From NCBI RefSeq assembly GCF_014805685.1, contig NC_060892.1:4396490-4460489 (forward strand): a DNA stretch of 64,000 nucleotides. Reading direction: 5' to 3'. Each line of letters opens with the position of its first letter. The stretch's first letter is position 1. The notes below the pieces were generated by a model, which saw only the letters and a program-made list of their open reading frames with translations, made no database searches and was not told where the DNA came from. Shown here in pieces: positions 1 through 11,105 of this stretch. Both the position numbers and the translations under genes were made by a program. The DNA comes from Silurus meridionalis (Eukaryota; Chordata; Actinopteri; Siluriformes; Siluridae).

Positions 1-402
1 GCGCTATAATAACATTTTCATTCACTTGAACTTGGAAACCCAAACCTGTTCCAGCATTGCGATGCCCCTGTGCACAAAGTGAGCTCCTTGAAGATCTGGT
101 TTACATGCTTTGGAGAGGAAGATCTTACGTGGCCTGCTATTGAGCTCTGATCTCATTCCTACTGAACACCTTTGGGATGAATTGGAACGCTGACTGCACC
201 ACAGGTCTCCTCACCCTACATCAGTACCTGCCTTTCGTAACACCCATATGGCTGATGAACACAAGTATCCATAAGCACACTCCAAAATCTAGTGGAACAT
301 CTTCCCAGAAGAGTGGAGGGAATTGTTAGAGTGAATTGGGACTAAATGTGGAATGCAATGCTTATTTATGACTAGGTGACCCAACACTTCTGGACATAGA
401 GT
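1..402 (+). mobile_element. Tc1-type transposon remnant, copy 1 (left edge of window)
   Basis: This is the right part of a non-autonomous Tc1/mariner-superfamily element cut by the window edge. It keeps decayed transposase C-terminal coding text: a stretch around 50-80 matching FQHDNAPVHK (the region of the second catalytic Asp) and one around 145-195 reading EHLWDELER (the region of the catalytic Glu in DD34E enzymes). A TGA stop directly follows that second motif, so it is dead. The end near 391-402 (TGGACATAGAGT) resembles the TGTCCATATAGTGTA-like terminus of the better copies. Assignment to Tc1 rests on these motifs; the exact subfamily is not determined. Confidence 0.75.
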
Positions 403-849
403 TTAGATCGGTGTGCTAAGAGTAACATTAACATTCGAGTCTTTTTATATAAACTGAGTTGATTAAGCAAAGAGTCTTGGTGTCATAGTGTGGCTATAAT
501 GTTTTTATGAATATATATATTTTTTCAAAATAATTATGGCAAATTAAATTTGAAAATAATACAGTTTGGTATAATGCGACATTTACTCAATCAAGTTTTT
601 GGACCTTAAAAGGAAAATCTTTGGAAACCTCTGATTTAGTCCAACCTCACCAAATATTTTTTGTTTGTTGTAATTTGCAACAGTTAAAATCTTCATCTTC
701 AATCTTCAAAAGTCATTATTATATGTTTGTATTTATTTATTTATATCATTAATTCCCATATCGCTAAATCCCATGTTAGGCCCTTGTTGAAAATGCATGG
801 TATCACTTGGCCCCAAACATGATTTGGTATATGATCCAATTAAAGTAAA

Positions 850-1790
850 GTCTTTGTGGTGCGCCTCGCTGTTTGACGGCCCTCAGCCGAGGGTGAAATT
901 AGAAATTACTTTCATTGATCTTTTCCATTGTTTTTTTTTTTTCCGAGGCTGTGAACCTCTTGTGGCTCTTAGCTGATTGAAAGGCCATGTCAAGACGGAT
1001 TCGAAGGGTGGAATAGTTGCATCATAGTGTTACTGTAATGGTGGGTCCTAACAAAGAGTATTTATCAGCCATAAAACAGGAGGGAAGAAAGGGGTGGCAT
1101 TTAAATATTCAGAACTATGCTAATGCTAGGTCCTGTTTGTGGGAGTTTTGTGTGTTTTTTTAGAGCGTGTATTAAAGCATACTGATTAGCAGAAAGTGAT
1201 TCATTACCTCAAGGTCTCGTTATCGTTTCGGCACACTTTGTGAAGAAAAACAAAGGATAACATTTTCAAACCAGCCTGAATCCTCGGGAGCGATTTCAAA
1301 TGGTATTGTTAGCTATGTAGTTATTTACAGTTATGCTTTTTCAATAAAAGTTGGTGTCTGGGACCTTATTTATAATATTGAGACAAATGGAGGCACGGCC
1401 ATGAAAGGCACTCGGCTGATTAACTTGCCCGCAATGGCTTTTTATCTGTTGCCCGTTTGATGTATTACGTCTTTTTAAGGCTCGGTCGAATGCAATCACA
1501 AGCTCTTTCATTGCACGGAGCTCTTAGATGCACGAGATTGCCTGTCGCTTCCCAGGGGAGGTGCTCCTTCAAAATTATTGACTAGCGGACGGTGAGGGAG
1601 TGTACGTGCTGAGCATGCGTGTGTTTATGTTTGGAAGGCAGGGTCATTAAGAGGGCAGAGTTCAGAAAATCGGAATGACAAGCCAATTGCTTAATGACTA
1701 ATGCGTTTGTACAGTTCGAGCAATTTATCCCGTCTGAATTAGAGCAGGACCGCCTTTTTTGTTCAGGCTCTTTTTTATATTATTCAAACC
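850..1790. promoter_or_regulatory. Candidate conserved non-coding patches
   Basis: About 900 bases without recognisable repeats apart from a short T run, with mixed, high-complexity sequence. They contain ACAAAGG (SOX/TCF-like) near 1250 and several TAAT or ATTA homeodomain-type cores near 1576 and 1688-1700. This texture is typical of conserved enhancers in fish gene deserts, but it is only a texture. No protein-coding signal was seen; the 69-codon open frame at 1839-2048 has no recognisable domain. Confidence 0.22.
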
Positions 1791-2689
1791 TTCTTTTGCT
1801 TTTGCCTCTGCATCCTGACTGTAGCAAATTCTCGTTCTATGGTCAGGTTATTTGATGAGAAAGCACCGAGGTTTACAAAGAAAGAGCAGAAATTAATAAG
1901 TGCTGAAGATCTGAATCTCCTGCCCCATGTTTGGCCCCTAGAGATGAATGTAGCAAGAAGGCTGACTCAGGTTTTTCAAACTAGCCGACTATTGTATGGA
2001 GTGGACTTTGTTGCCGCCCCTCTTCATGCCCTGTTGCTAGAGTGCTAGTGGGGAATTTCCTGCCTCTTTTAGAATTGTGAATGGGTGTGTTTCCATGCCA
2101 AAGCGCAGCTGCATAGCCTCGTCAGGGGTCCTTGTCCTCCACCCTTCAGCTTCTCTTATTGTGACACAGTGATTGCAAGTCTTCCCTCCTGGAAATTCTC
2201 AATAACAACTTCTTATTGCATGAGTTTAAACAGTTTCTTAAATCTCTTCCATATATGGCAATGCTCTTAAAGTACTTAAGCACAGACACTGTGATTGTCT
2301 TTACTTGATTCGTTATTCACCAATGAAATGAAGTACCCATTTCAAAATGATCCATATTGCTTCTTTGTCCAGGAGATATCTGTATTGCCAGCGACCGCTG
2401 ACCAGAGCCAATAAAACAAGAGCCCTGCTTTGTGAGGAGAGAAAGCAACATGGACTCGGCATGTGACCTTTGCTCCGCCTCTTCCCGCCACCGCAGCAGT
2501 GTTCTTCCATGTCTGTGTCGTAACAAAAGCGGAAGGTCCTGCCCTCTTAAACGGGCTAATGCCCCCCCTGAGGCTGATAATAGACAGCTAATCCTCTTAT
2601 ACTCTGTTAGAAGGATACCTCTGCAGTAGGATTTCTAGCAAGCTTCGTTATGTTGCTGCATCATCTTTCAGCAAAGACAGACACATAAG
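1791..2689. other. Unassigned unique-looking sequence
   Basis: No repeat family or gene recognised. Short open frames occur on both strands at 2313-2629, overlap each other and show no domain. The block 2318-2640 has complex sequence and could be conserved non-coding DNA, but nothing decides this. Confidence 0.3.
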
Positions 2690-2884
2690 TGAGGTGGTAG
2701 TTTAGTAGTTATGGCATTGGAACTTTAACCCCAAGGTCAAATCCCAGCCACGCCCAGCTGCCATTGCTGGGCCCCTGAGCAAGGCTCTTAACTCCATCGG
2801 TACTCAATTGTATGAATAAGATAAAAAGAAATTGTAAGCCGCTCTGTATAAGGGAGTCTGCCAAATGCCATAAAATGTAAAATC
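2690..2884 (+). repeat. tRNA-like SINE, near full length
   Basis: The head resembles a tRNA gene: a degenerate A-box region (GGTAGTTTAGTAGTTATGG) and a B-box-like AGGTCAAATCCC. The body carries CTGGGCCCCTGAGCAAGG. The 3' end, GTAAGCCGCTCTGTATAAGG then GTCTGCCAAATGCC, is the tail shared by a widespread teleost SINE group. This copy is the best local reference for the other fragments. Confidence 0.7.
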
Positions 2885-3061
2885 ATGGCAGTGATCTCCG
2901 GGAATATAAATCTGTAACCACCACTGCTTTATGGAATGATTTTGCCAATGATTTTTTTTTGCTACACATTGTGATCATTGTGATAGCAATATGCATTGGT
3001 GAACTTGGATTTGGTGGTGGGCGAAGTACACAAACCATGTACTTGTGTTTAAACTACATAA

Positions 3062-3064
<3 letters not shown>

Positions 3065-3134
<70 letters not shown>
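3065..3134. repeat. (AT)35 microsatellite
   Basis: A pure alternating AT tract of 70 bases. It opens long meaningless Ile-Tyr frames on both strands, which are not genes. One of eight long AT tracts in the window. Confidence 0.98.
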
Positions 3135-3138
<4 letters not shown>

Positions 3139-4406
3139 ATTCTTCAAGGCAGGCAGAAAAGGCACTTGAAAATAAAGAATTTGTTTTTCTTTTCAATTAC
3201 TTAAAAGAAATCGTGTAAATAAGGACAAGGGTGTTGTGGCGAGTCAGAGTCAGGAGTTTCTTCCATCATTTATTCCTCTCAAAATGTTCTGCTTGCTGTT
3301 GAACTGATGCCAAAGTGTATGTTAGTGATAAGTAGATACACCAAGCAGCAATGGAAACAAGTTCAAAACAGAGCGCAGGCTCTACCCTGATTGGTGGATT
3401 GCTGCATAATTGACTCGTTTTTTTTTATCCACTCATAAATAGAAGAAACAACCGATTCTGAAAAATATAGTTGGGTAAATAGTACAATGTTTGAGTTTGA
3501 AATGTAGTGAAGTTAATGTAAAAGTCTACCCAAATAAAAACAGTTCAGTAAAGAACAGATACATGAAAAAACTACTTAAATACAGTAACAAATTACATTT
3601 ACTTTGTTACAGTCCACCACTGATACATTTTAGCAAAAGTCAATATTTTTTTGGATCTTGCCATACCAAGAGTTAACGGAAAAGTCACAAAAATGAAACT
3701 GGAGCCATAGCCAGAATGTGCAAGGCAGACAAAAATTATCATCATGGTTTGCATATTGCAAGCTTCATTTTGGATTGCAAACATCAAACTGACAAACAAA
3801 TCAGTTTAGCTGCAGCAAGGGTTTAGTCACTGTAGAGGTCGTCAAACAGGTGTTTCATTTGTGGGTGCTCTCGATTTACCTGCCAATTTAAATACTTTTC
3901 TTATCTTAAGAATAAGGTGTACTGATGGTGGAAAAGAGGTTTCTCCACAGGCTTGCTGGGTTTGCTATCTGTGATAAGGTAAGGAGCTTGACAATCTGGG
4001 AGGCTCGGACAAAGTGTGGACACCCTGGTTGAGCTGTATGAAGTATATCCTACTAGATACTAGTCCCATGGCACTTTAGGCTTCTTCATAAGAATCTGGA
4101 ATCTGTTGGTTTGGGGATGGAAAAGTACTGGTTGTATGGTTTGGTGTGATCTTCTCAGCATGATTCTGGGGCTGAGTAATAATGGAAGGAAATGTTTGAA
4201 TGATTAGTATGATAACAATTAATGTAGTGTTCATGTTTTTATCAACGCATCCAGGTCAGGAGTCTATACAGATTATCTGCGCATGTTGGAAAAATATGGC
4301 TTGGGTGTTTTGGGGGTATCTGCATACTAATTATGGTAGATATGTGTTTTGTGAACTTATTTTGTGAAGATGGGTGCATGTGGTCCATCTGGTGTTTCAT
4401 GTTAGT
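3135..4406. other. Unassigned intergenic or intronic sequence
   Basis: No recognisable gene, RNA or named repeat. AT-rich with T-runs (3418-3427). Short open frames (61-66 codons) are scattered and featureless. Confidence 0.3.
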
Positions 4407-4408
4407 TA

Positions 4409-4822
4409 CTGGTAGTCTCTGAGTTATGATGGTTTGACCTATGGTTTTTCGATCTTACGATAGCGATGAGACAAAATAATTTTATGTTTAGCACAGCAGG
4501 CAAACGTAATATTTTTATTTTTATATTTCTGGTGTTTCGAATACCAGTTTCCTTTTTATCGCCGTCGCTGGACACTAAAACAGAAGGCACTGATTAGTCT
4601 TATCAGCTAGCGGTGTGCTTCGTAGCTCTACCCTCCACTCACGAACTGGCAAACAGTTCGGTAATGCAAATTGCTCCATTTTGCTAAATTATGTACTATT
4701 ATTTGAAAATGATTAACAAATTACAGTATACGACCAAATACTGATCACCATGCCTTAAGACTCCTGGGTAGGCTAGGCCATGTCATGACTTACGTTCTTT
4801 TCAAGTTACGATGGGGTCATTT
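4409..4822 (+). mobile_element. Tigger/pogo-like MITE, 3' truncated
   Basis: Related in inverted orientation to the complete copy at 21889-22259. The start TA|CTGGTAGTCTCTGAG matches the reverse complement of that copy's right end, and the inner text with TTTTTCGAT and TTACGAT is shared. The last shared words are CAAGTTACGATGGGGTCATT; after 4822 the sequence turns into SINE 3' sequence, so the outer end is missing. Tc1/mariner superfamily membership is inferred from the TA-flanked ends of the complete copy. Confidence 0.55.
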
Positions 4823-4966
4823 ACATTTTATTTCATTTAAACGACTGAGGAGTTGAGGGTCAGGGTCCTTGTGGTGACAGCTTGATGGTGCTGGGATTTA
4901 AACTCAAAACTTTGTAATCAACTCAAACTCAAAAACCCAATACTTCTTCATCTACTACGTCCGTCA
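4823..4966 (-). repeat. tRNA-like SINE, degraded
   Basis: Read on the minus strand: a degenerate B-box-like head, then the AAATCCCAGCACCATCAAGC body, ending in AAATGTAAATG at the left. It joins the truncated MITE on its left directly, so one probably cut the other. Confidence 0.5.
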
Positions 4967-5824
4967 GTCAAATGCTGTGAAATTCAAGAGGGTCTTTCGT
5001 GACAGAATTCAAAAGACGTATACCATCTGAACAATGATTTGATGGCAGCAGTGCAAATGCATCATGGATTAATACAGCATGTAGCCTTGTTGCCCAAGGT
5101 CTCCTGACCTATAAAGCATCAGACTTTAATGCACTCCTTTGTGTTGTCCTTTAAGCGATGTATCAATGAACCAGCAAAAACACGTGCACAGGCATTTGTT
5201 AAGCTGTTATCAATGGCATCTCAGAATTCATATGAGTGACAAACAGGATGGAAACACGGTGACGGATGAGCAGGAATCCTATAGCAGTGCTATATATTCG
5301 AGCAGGATGTCAATGCTGCCGAGATAAGCGCCATATATATTTCGACTTTTGACAGGAGGTGAGAGAGAAGTCAAGTAGGAATGATTACAGCTACCTAGGA
5401 GTACAAATAAGCACGACTGGACAAGATATACAGAGAAGATCAATTCACATAAATGCCTCGTTTTACACGTTGCTTGTCCGAAATGCTGAAAATTGAATTT
5501 AGATGAGTTGCATCCCACTTATGGTAATGGATGCTGCCTTTCAGCTCATCTCCACAAGCGTTTTTATTCTGCCTTGTTGCCTGCAGGTTTGAGCCTGCCG
5601 AGCTTAATTGGTGAGATGCACATCTTTCACCGTGTATAATGAGACAAACACCTCATTTTCACTTAATAAAAACTATTCTTATTCTTTTCGAATGTATTGG
5701 ATGCACAATGTGCTGTTTGGAGGTGGTTGTGTAACTGGGAATGCAATGTAAATGTACAAGACGAATGTGTGTGCTAGTAAATCTTCTGTTAGAAGCTCTT
5801 CAGGATCTCCAGTGGGAACAATGA
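4967..5824. other. Unassigned sequence
   Basis: No repeat family or gene recognised. Overlapping short open frames at 5139-5518 on both strands show no domain. Confidence 0.3.
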
Positions 5825-6806
5825 TAGATTTTGGTGTTTGTTGAAAAATATTTGTCTAATGGTAAAAATTTGAGTAGGAAACATTTACTGATTGAAGGCA
5901 AATACTGTATGTGGTATTTTATTGAAACCTTTGTTGTGTGTGATGGTTAGAATGTTGGTTTTTGATGTAACCCTCTGGTGATTGATGGTAAGAATGTTGG
6001 TGTTTGTTAATGAGAATGTTGGTGTTTGATGATGTGAATGTTGGTGTTTGATGATGCAAATGTTGGTGTTTGATGAGAATGTTGGTTTGGTGGTAAGAAT
6101 GTTGATGTTTGATGTAAACTCTTAGTGCTTGCTAGTAGTAATGTTGGTGATGGATAATAAGAATGTTGGTGTTTGATGTAGCTGTTGGTGATTAATGATA
6201 AGTATGTCAGTGTTTGGTGATAGGAATGTTAGTGTTTGATGTAAACTCTTGGTGTTTGATATTAAAGATGTTGGTGTTTGGAGATGAGAATGGTGGTTGA
6301 TTAAAGCTGTTGGTGTTTAAGAGTAAGAATATTGGTGTTTGATTAGAATCATGGTGTTTGATGTAAGCTGTTGGTGTTTGAGAGTAAGAATGATGGTGTT
6401 TGATGTAAACACTTGATGGCTGATGGTAGAAATGTTGGTGTTGATGGTGAGAATGTTGGTGTTTAATGTAAGCTATTGGTTATTGGTGATAGGAACATTG
6501 GTGTTTGATGGGATGTTGGTTGATGTAAGCTGTTGGTAATTGGTGCTAAGAATGTTGGTGTTTGATGATGAAAATATTGGTGTTTGTTGATAAGATTGTT
6601 GGTGTTTGATGTGAACTATCAATGTTGGATGAAAATAATGTTGGCATTTGATAAGAATGTTGGTGTTTGATGATGAGAATGATGATATTTGATAAGAATG
6701 TTGGTCGATGTAAGCTGTTGGTGATTGTTTTAAAAATGTTGGTGTTTGATGATAAGAATGTTGGTGTTTGTTGATAAGAATGTTGGTGTTTGATAGTAAG
6801 TAGAAG
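5825..6806. repeat. Degenerate minisatellite, block 1
   Basis: Dozens of imperfect copies of a roughly 18-24 bp unit close to AAGAATGTTGGTGTTTGATG, with variable spacers (GTAAGC, GATGAG, GTAAAC). The array is strand-asymmetric: GT-rich on +, AC-rich on -. Because many units are near 21 bp, minus-strand frames stay open and read as repeated HQHSYQ/TPTFLSSNTN words; these are by-products, not proteins. The same unit returns at 7588-7960 and 8424-8530. Confidence 0.85.
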
Positions 6807-7587
6807 GAAGAAGCTTGTACCTCTCACCCCAGTTACTCGCCTGTTGTTTTTTTCTGTTGCCAGGTGGTTTATTGCTTGCTGGCTTATAAAATAAACCCCT
6901 TGTACATTTATCTAACAGCTTCGCTGATTTTCTGACGAGTGACCTAATATTGTAGCTGTCAAAGATACAGTAATTAAATATATACATCTATTTACAGACA
7001 GAAGTAGCAGAAGGAAGGTAAAAAAAAGGTAAAGCATGATACATACACTTTAGTAATACTTTCGTTTATTTTAGTAATAGTCATAGATTTCGAAAAAGTT
7101 TCATGTAGCACGTGAATTTTTTTCAGTAAAAAAAAAAAACTGGTCATCTGTAGGGCAAGAAGGTTAATATGTGTGTGTATTGTGTAGGGAAATTTCAGAA
7201 GAGCTGTTGAGGTGGTCAATACCATTCAATTTGGAAAATTCCATAAATTGATCCACTGATTTATGCTGATGATTATTGCACTACAGGGAGGGGTGAAGGG
7301 GTTCTGCTGAGATTGATTTCAGCTTTTCATTACTGAGGTTTTTTTTTAATTTTATTTCGCTTGATGGTTCGCAAGAGTGAGGTCAGATCCTGTGTCGTCA
7401 CTCAGACGACACAGGAAAAAAAAGAATAAAAAAACAGAATAATAAATGTTTATAATTAAATTATATATATTTTAAATGTGTATTATGATAGTTGTGATTA
7501 TTATAGTTTTTTTCATTAAGCAGTTAACAGAAACTATAATTGAAAAAGTGTTTTTCAAAAGATTAATATGAATAAAAGGTTCACAAT
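6807..7587. other. Non-minisatellite block splitting the array
   Basis: A 780-base block of AT-rich, non-repetitive sequence lies between minisatellite blocks 1 and 2. It contains a T-run, A-runs and the hairpin at 7389-7415. No target duplication or terminal repeat was found, so it may be an old insertion or simply unexpanded ancestral sequence. Confidence 0.4.
7389..7415. other. Perfect 11-bp inverted repeat (hairpin)
   Basis: CCTGTGTCGTC, a 5-base ACTCA loop, then GACGACACAGG: a perfect 11-bp stem, followed by an A-rich run. The shape resembles an intrinsic terminator, but that has no meaning for a vertebrate nuclear locus. It could be a fold-back remnant or a palindromic binding site. 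Confidence 0.8.
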
Positions 7588-7960
7588 AAGACTGGTGTTT
7601 GCTGAAAAATGTTTGTATTTAATGAAGAATGGATTTGATGGAGAATATTTGTGTCTAATGATTGAACTGTTGGTGTTAAACACAAGAGGGTCCAAATGTT
7701 GGTGTTTGATGGTTTGAACTGGTGTTTGTTCGTAAGAATATTGGTGTTTGATAGCTCAGGATGTTAGTGTTTGGTTGTTAAAATGCTAGTTTGAGGATCA
7801 GAATGTTTGTGTTGGGGTTCGGTGGTAAGAATGTTGGTGTTTGTGAGATGTTGGTCTTCAGTGGTCTGAATTTGTTTTATTTGATGGTGTGAATTTTGGT
7901 AGTTGATGGTGAGAATGTTAATGTTTGATGTTTGGAATGTTGGTGTTTGATAAAAGTTTT
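7588..7960. repeat. Degenerate minisatellite, block 2
   Basis: The same GAATGTTGGTGTTTGATGG-like unit as block 1, more diverged and more irregularly spaced. Confidence 0.75.
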
Positions 7961-8009
7961 TTTTATGAGGAATTTAGGTGTTACATGGCAACTGTTGGTG
8001 CTAATAAAG

Positions 8010-8418
8010 AATAGATAGATACAACTTTATTGTCATTGCATAGTACAGGTACACAACAACAAAATGCAGAAATACTAATAGTAGAATTGTGCAAAGTTAC
8101 AAGTGCAGATGAATATGTAAATATATTTCCAACCATTAAATATAAAGGCTTTGAACAGTAAAAAAAAAGCAAGTACAGTAAGAATAAACATGTATAAGAT
8201 CTAAGAAGCAAAATGAAAATTTGTAATATGTTCAAGAGGTGTGTAAAGCACAATATGTGGAGAAATGTAGATATATAAATCGAGATATGTGCACTTTACA
8301 ATGGTACATAAGATATATACAGTGTATATACAGGTGGTACACAGATATATTGAATATAATCTCGGATATGCTATTAATACCTGTGTCTAATAGTAAAACT
8401 GTTAACTGTTTTCCTCAT
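8010..8418. repeat. Interspersed repeat inserted in the minisatellite
   Basis: Begins with a GATA-type simple end (ATAGATAGATACAACTTTAT) followed by TTGTCATTGCATAGTACAGG, a start shared by several fish interspersed repeats. It is flanked by TAAAG at 8005-8009 and 8419-8423, a likely 5-bp target duplication. Minisatellite units resume directly after it. I read it as a retroposed element; its source family is not identified. Confidence 0.5.
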
Positions 8419-8423
8419 TAAAG

Positions 8424-8530
8424 GTCAGATTGTTGGTGTTTGATGAGAAGCATTAATTCTGTTGGTGTTTGATGGTAAGAATGCGTTGGTGTTGGATGTA
8501 AACTCTCAGTGCCTGATGGTCAGAATATCA
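8424..8530. repeat. Degenerate minisatellite, block 3
   Basis: About five units of the TTGGTGTTTGATG type, the right end of the array. Confidence 0.7.
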
Positions 8531-8544
8531 ACATAAGTATTACA

Positions 8545-8778
8545 GATGTATATAATTAAATTTAATTCAATTTGATTTTTAAATTGCTTTTAACAATTAA
8601 CAATTCACAGAACTAAATTAATTATGAATATGAATTTTAAATTCATAAATTCATCCTTATGAGTTTATCCCTAATGAGCAAGCCAGAGGTGATGACAGCT
8701 GGTGAGGAAAAAACTTCCTGAGACAATATAAGGAGGAAACCTCGAGAAGAAACCAGACTCAAAGGGGAACATGTTCTT
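8545..8778 (-). repeat. ~500-bp retroposon family, 3' portion
   Basis: Minus-strand copy of the family best seen at 60761-61263. Left to right it shows the TTCAATTTGATTTTTAAATT tail, a poorly conserved middle, then CCCTAATGAGCAAGCCAGAG, CTTCCTGAGAC and AACCAGACTCAAAGGGGAAC. The family is common in catfish-like genomes; its autonomous partner is unknown to me. Confidence 0.6.
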
Positions 8779-10430
8779 ATCTGTGTATTTATTCATTAAA
8801 GCTCCATTATTGTTAAAAAAATTTTGTCCTAATTTGACTTCTTATACTCTAAAATCATAGATTTTAATACATGGTGACTTTACCAACTCAGTCTTCCAGT
8901 CCCGTAGATGAAAACGGAATAATGTTTAGTAACAGAAGAAATATATAAATAAAATCTAACCACATTATTTCTACATTAAGATTTTTATCAGAGAGAAAAT
9001 CTTTCAGGATCGATTCAACACTGGAGGGCTTTTGGGAGAACAGATCATCTGCTTGCTCTTTAGTTAGTGTTTATTCATGCGCATGATGAACGTCCCTGAG
9101 AGAGCGCTATCAAAGCTAATGATGACTCCATAAAGGCCAATAAAAAAAGTAAACAGCTGTAAGTGTGTTGCGGTTTTGTGTCCTTTTTTTTAATACTAAC
9201 TAATTGAAAGAGGGTTTCGAGGGCCTAGCAGAGTAAAGCCATACTAATCAATATGTGAATGAGAACACAGACTTGGAGTTTGCCATTGTGCATCAGCGGC
9301 TCTGTTTTAGTCAATGTAGGAGAGTGTGCACTTGGTTGACGGTTCATGGTCAGGAGGTGTTTGAGAAAAGCTCGGGCTCGGGCTCGGCCTCTCTCTTAAA
9401 TGATCCCACTAATAGGGTGAGCTAGGTTAGCTAGTTTTACAGTCGCAAGAGCATCAGCATTGAGACCCAGACAGATTAAGAAGTATTTCTCCTGGTTTTT
9501 TTTTTTTGTTTTCTCCATCCAGATTATACCCCACATCTTTCCCGCTCTTCTGAGCTTTTGTTTGGCGATCTTAGGGGCTGAAAACAATGCTTTTCTTCCT
9601 CGAATGCTAACACTCACATTTGCTAACACACACATTTGTGCTACTTCTGTGGCTAATCGCAATGTCAAATCCCTGTTTAGAATGAGTATTTTCCTTAATA
9701 TGATATGCTAAATGCACCAAGGAGTAAAATAATAGACAAGAAGACGTTTGGGGAGTTAGAAAATGTTGACCTAGCAATTTTAAGCTGCAAACAAGAGGCT
9801 AAATGAAGCACCAGCTCTGTTTCCTTTCAGAGGTTTATGTAAAACCTCTGAAAATCCGTGGCACAATTTTTCGGTAGGTCCAATATAATTATAGCTGGCC
9901 AATCCTCCCAGATAATTAGCCTCAGTCTCCCAGGATGCTTTGCACTATGTGGTTATTTTCCTGTATTAGCATACGCATACATTTTTTCCCTTACTAAATA
10001 TAAATATAAAATCTTTACTGTAATTTAACAAACGCTCGATTTGACACCTGTGAGGAAAAAATCTTGTCTTTATGTACCCCAATATAAAGATTAGCTCTGC
10101 ACCTCATGTGGACCAGATTGTTATGTTGATACGAGTTCCTGACTTGAGTTTATTGTTACAACTATTTTCAAGAAATCTATAATACAAATATAATAGTGTA
10201 AAATAATATATAAACAAATAAATAATAAATATTTAGTACAAATAGTAAAATTTCTTTATACGTAACAGGATAGAATATTCAAATGTGGACAGATTTCTTG
10301 GGACTCGAGAAAAAAGAATCCACAATTTTCGCTGAAAATTTGAATTGGAATTGTATTGAATATTAATTGCCATCCATCATTGTGCTTGTGCATTAAGTTC
10401 ATCTGTGCTAAGTGTCTACTAATTAGGGGA
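8779..10430. other. Unassigned sequence with one conserved-looking patch
   Basis: Mostly AT-rich unique-looking sequence. The patch 9050-9180 (GTTTATTCATGCGCATGATG, CTATCAAAGCTAATGATGAC, CCAATAAA) looks like conserved enhancer DNA because of its TAAT, ATGCGCAT and TCAAAG cores. Overlapping open frames at 9396-9711 on both strands have no domain. Confidence 0.25.
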
Positions 10431-10565
10431 GGTAGCTCAGCGGTTTAAAAAAAAATTGGGGTTTTAAGCCTAGTTAGCAACATGTTGCCATTTTTGGGGT
10501 CCTTGAACAAGGCTGTTAACCCTCTGTGCTCCAGGGGTGCTGTATCCTGGTTGACCCTGAGATTT
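10431..10565 (+). repeat. tRNA-like SINE, 5' part
   Basis: GAGGTAGCTCAGCGGTTTAA is a good A-box-like head. A degraded B-box region (GGGTTTTAAGCCTAG) and CTTGAACAAGGCTGTTAACC follow. The 3' tail is missing. Confidence 0.6.
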
Positions 10566-10734
10566 CTTAATTTCAGAACTTTCAGAATTTTAGAGTTTGT
10601 GAAATTCTTGTGCCCCGAGCCATTTATTAAATTCGCCTTATTTACTATATGGGGTATTAAAATGTTTCAAGATTATCTCTGTTCACAAAAAAGTACTTTA
10701 TTTGTCTACATTGACACACTATAACCTTCTAAAC

Positions 10735-11105
10735 CCTAGCGCTCCTGCCAATTCTGGAATGTTCCATGGAAGCTTCATTTTGGAGCTTGTCAATTCATGC
10801 TGGATCTCCTCAATGGTGTCAAAACGGTGATATTTGAGCTGGTTCTTCATCTTCGGGAAGACCCAATCTAGTGAGAAGGGTTTGTGTGAAAATGAGATCA
10901 TGTGGATTGTTCTCAGACAATCATCATGCAAAAAGTTAAACGGACGGGCACGTTGAAGGTCTTCCTGATCTCTCGTCTTCCAGTGAAGTTCTTCCGCTCT
11001 TGAAGCGTTTATTGCAGCATCACCGTATGTCAAACATTTCTGTGGCAGATTTGCCCAGTTCCATGCAGAATTTCACGCTTGCTCTTCTAACTTGATGAAA
11101 TCGCA
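10735..11105 (-). pseudogene. Mariner-type transposase remnant, middle deleted
   Basis: Read on the minus strand, the translation has two parts of a mariner (not Tc1) transposase joined together. The first is N-terminal: CDFIKLEEQA, then a stop, NSAWNWANLPQKCLTYGDAA, and RTIHMI, which matches the second helix-turn-helix region. The second is C-terminal: FPKMKNQLKYHRFDTIEEIQ, which follows the last catalytic Asp in intact enzymes. The roughly 200 residues between them, including the catalytic Asp residues, are absent. The 104-codon open frame at 10719-11033 covers most of this. An in-frame stop interrupts the upstream part, so it is inactive. Family recognition is from motifs; boundaries of the element's inverted repeats were not found. 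Confidence 0.65.

Noticed and set aside
2959..3204. Ile-Tyr-rich open frames on both strands
   Set aside because: They are read through the pure (AT)n tract; same for the frames at 30889-31137, 34333-34557, 39902-40204, 40274-40459 and 41506-41697.
6546..6987. Minus-strand repetitive protein-like frames (HQHSYQ, TPTFLSSN)
   Set aside because: They are translations of the degenerate minisatellite; many units are near 21 bp, which keeps a frame open by chance.
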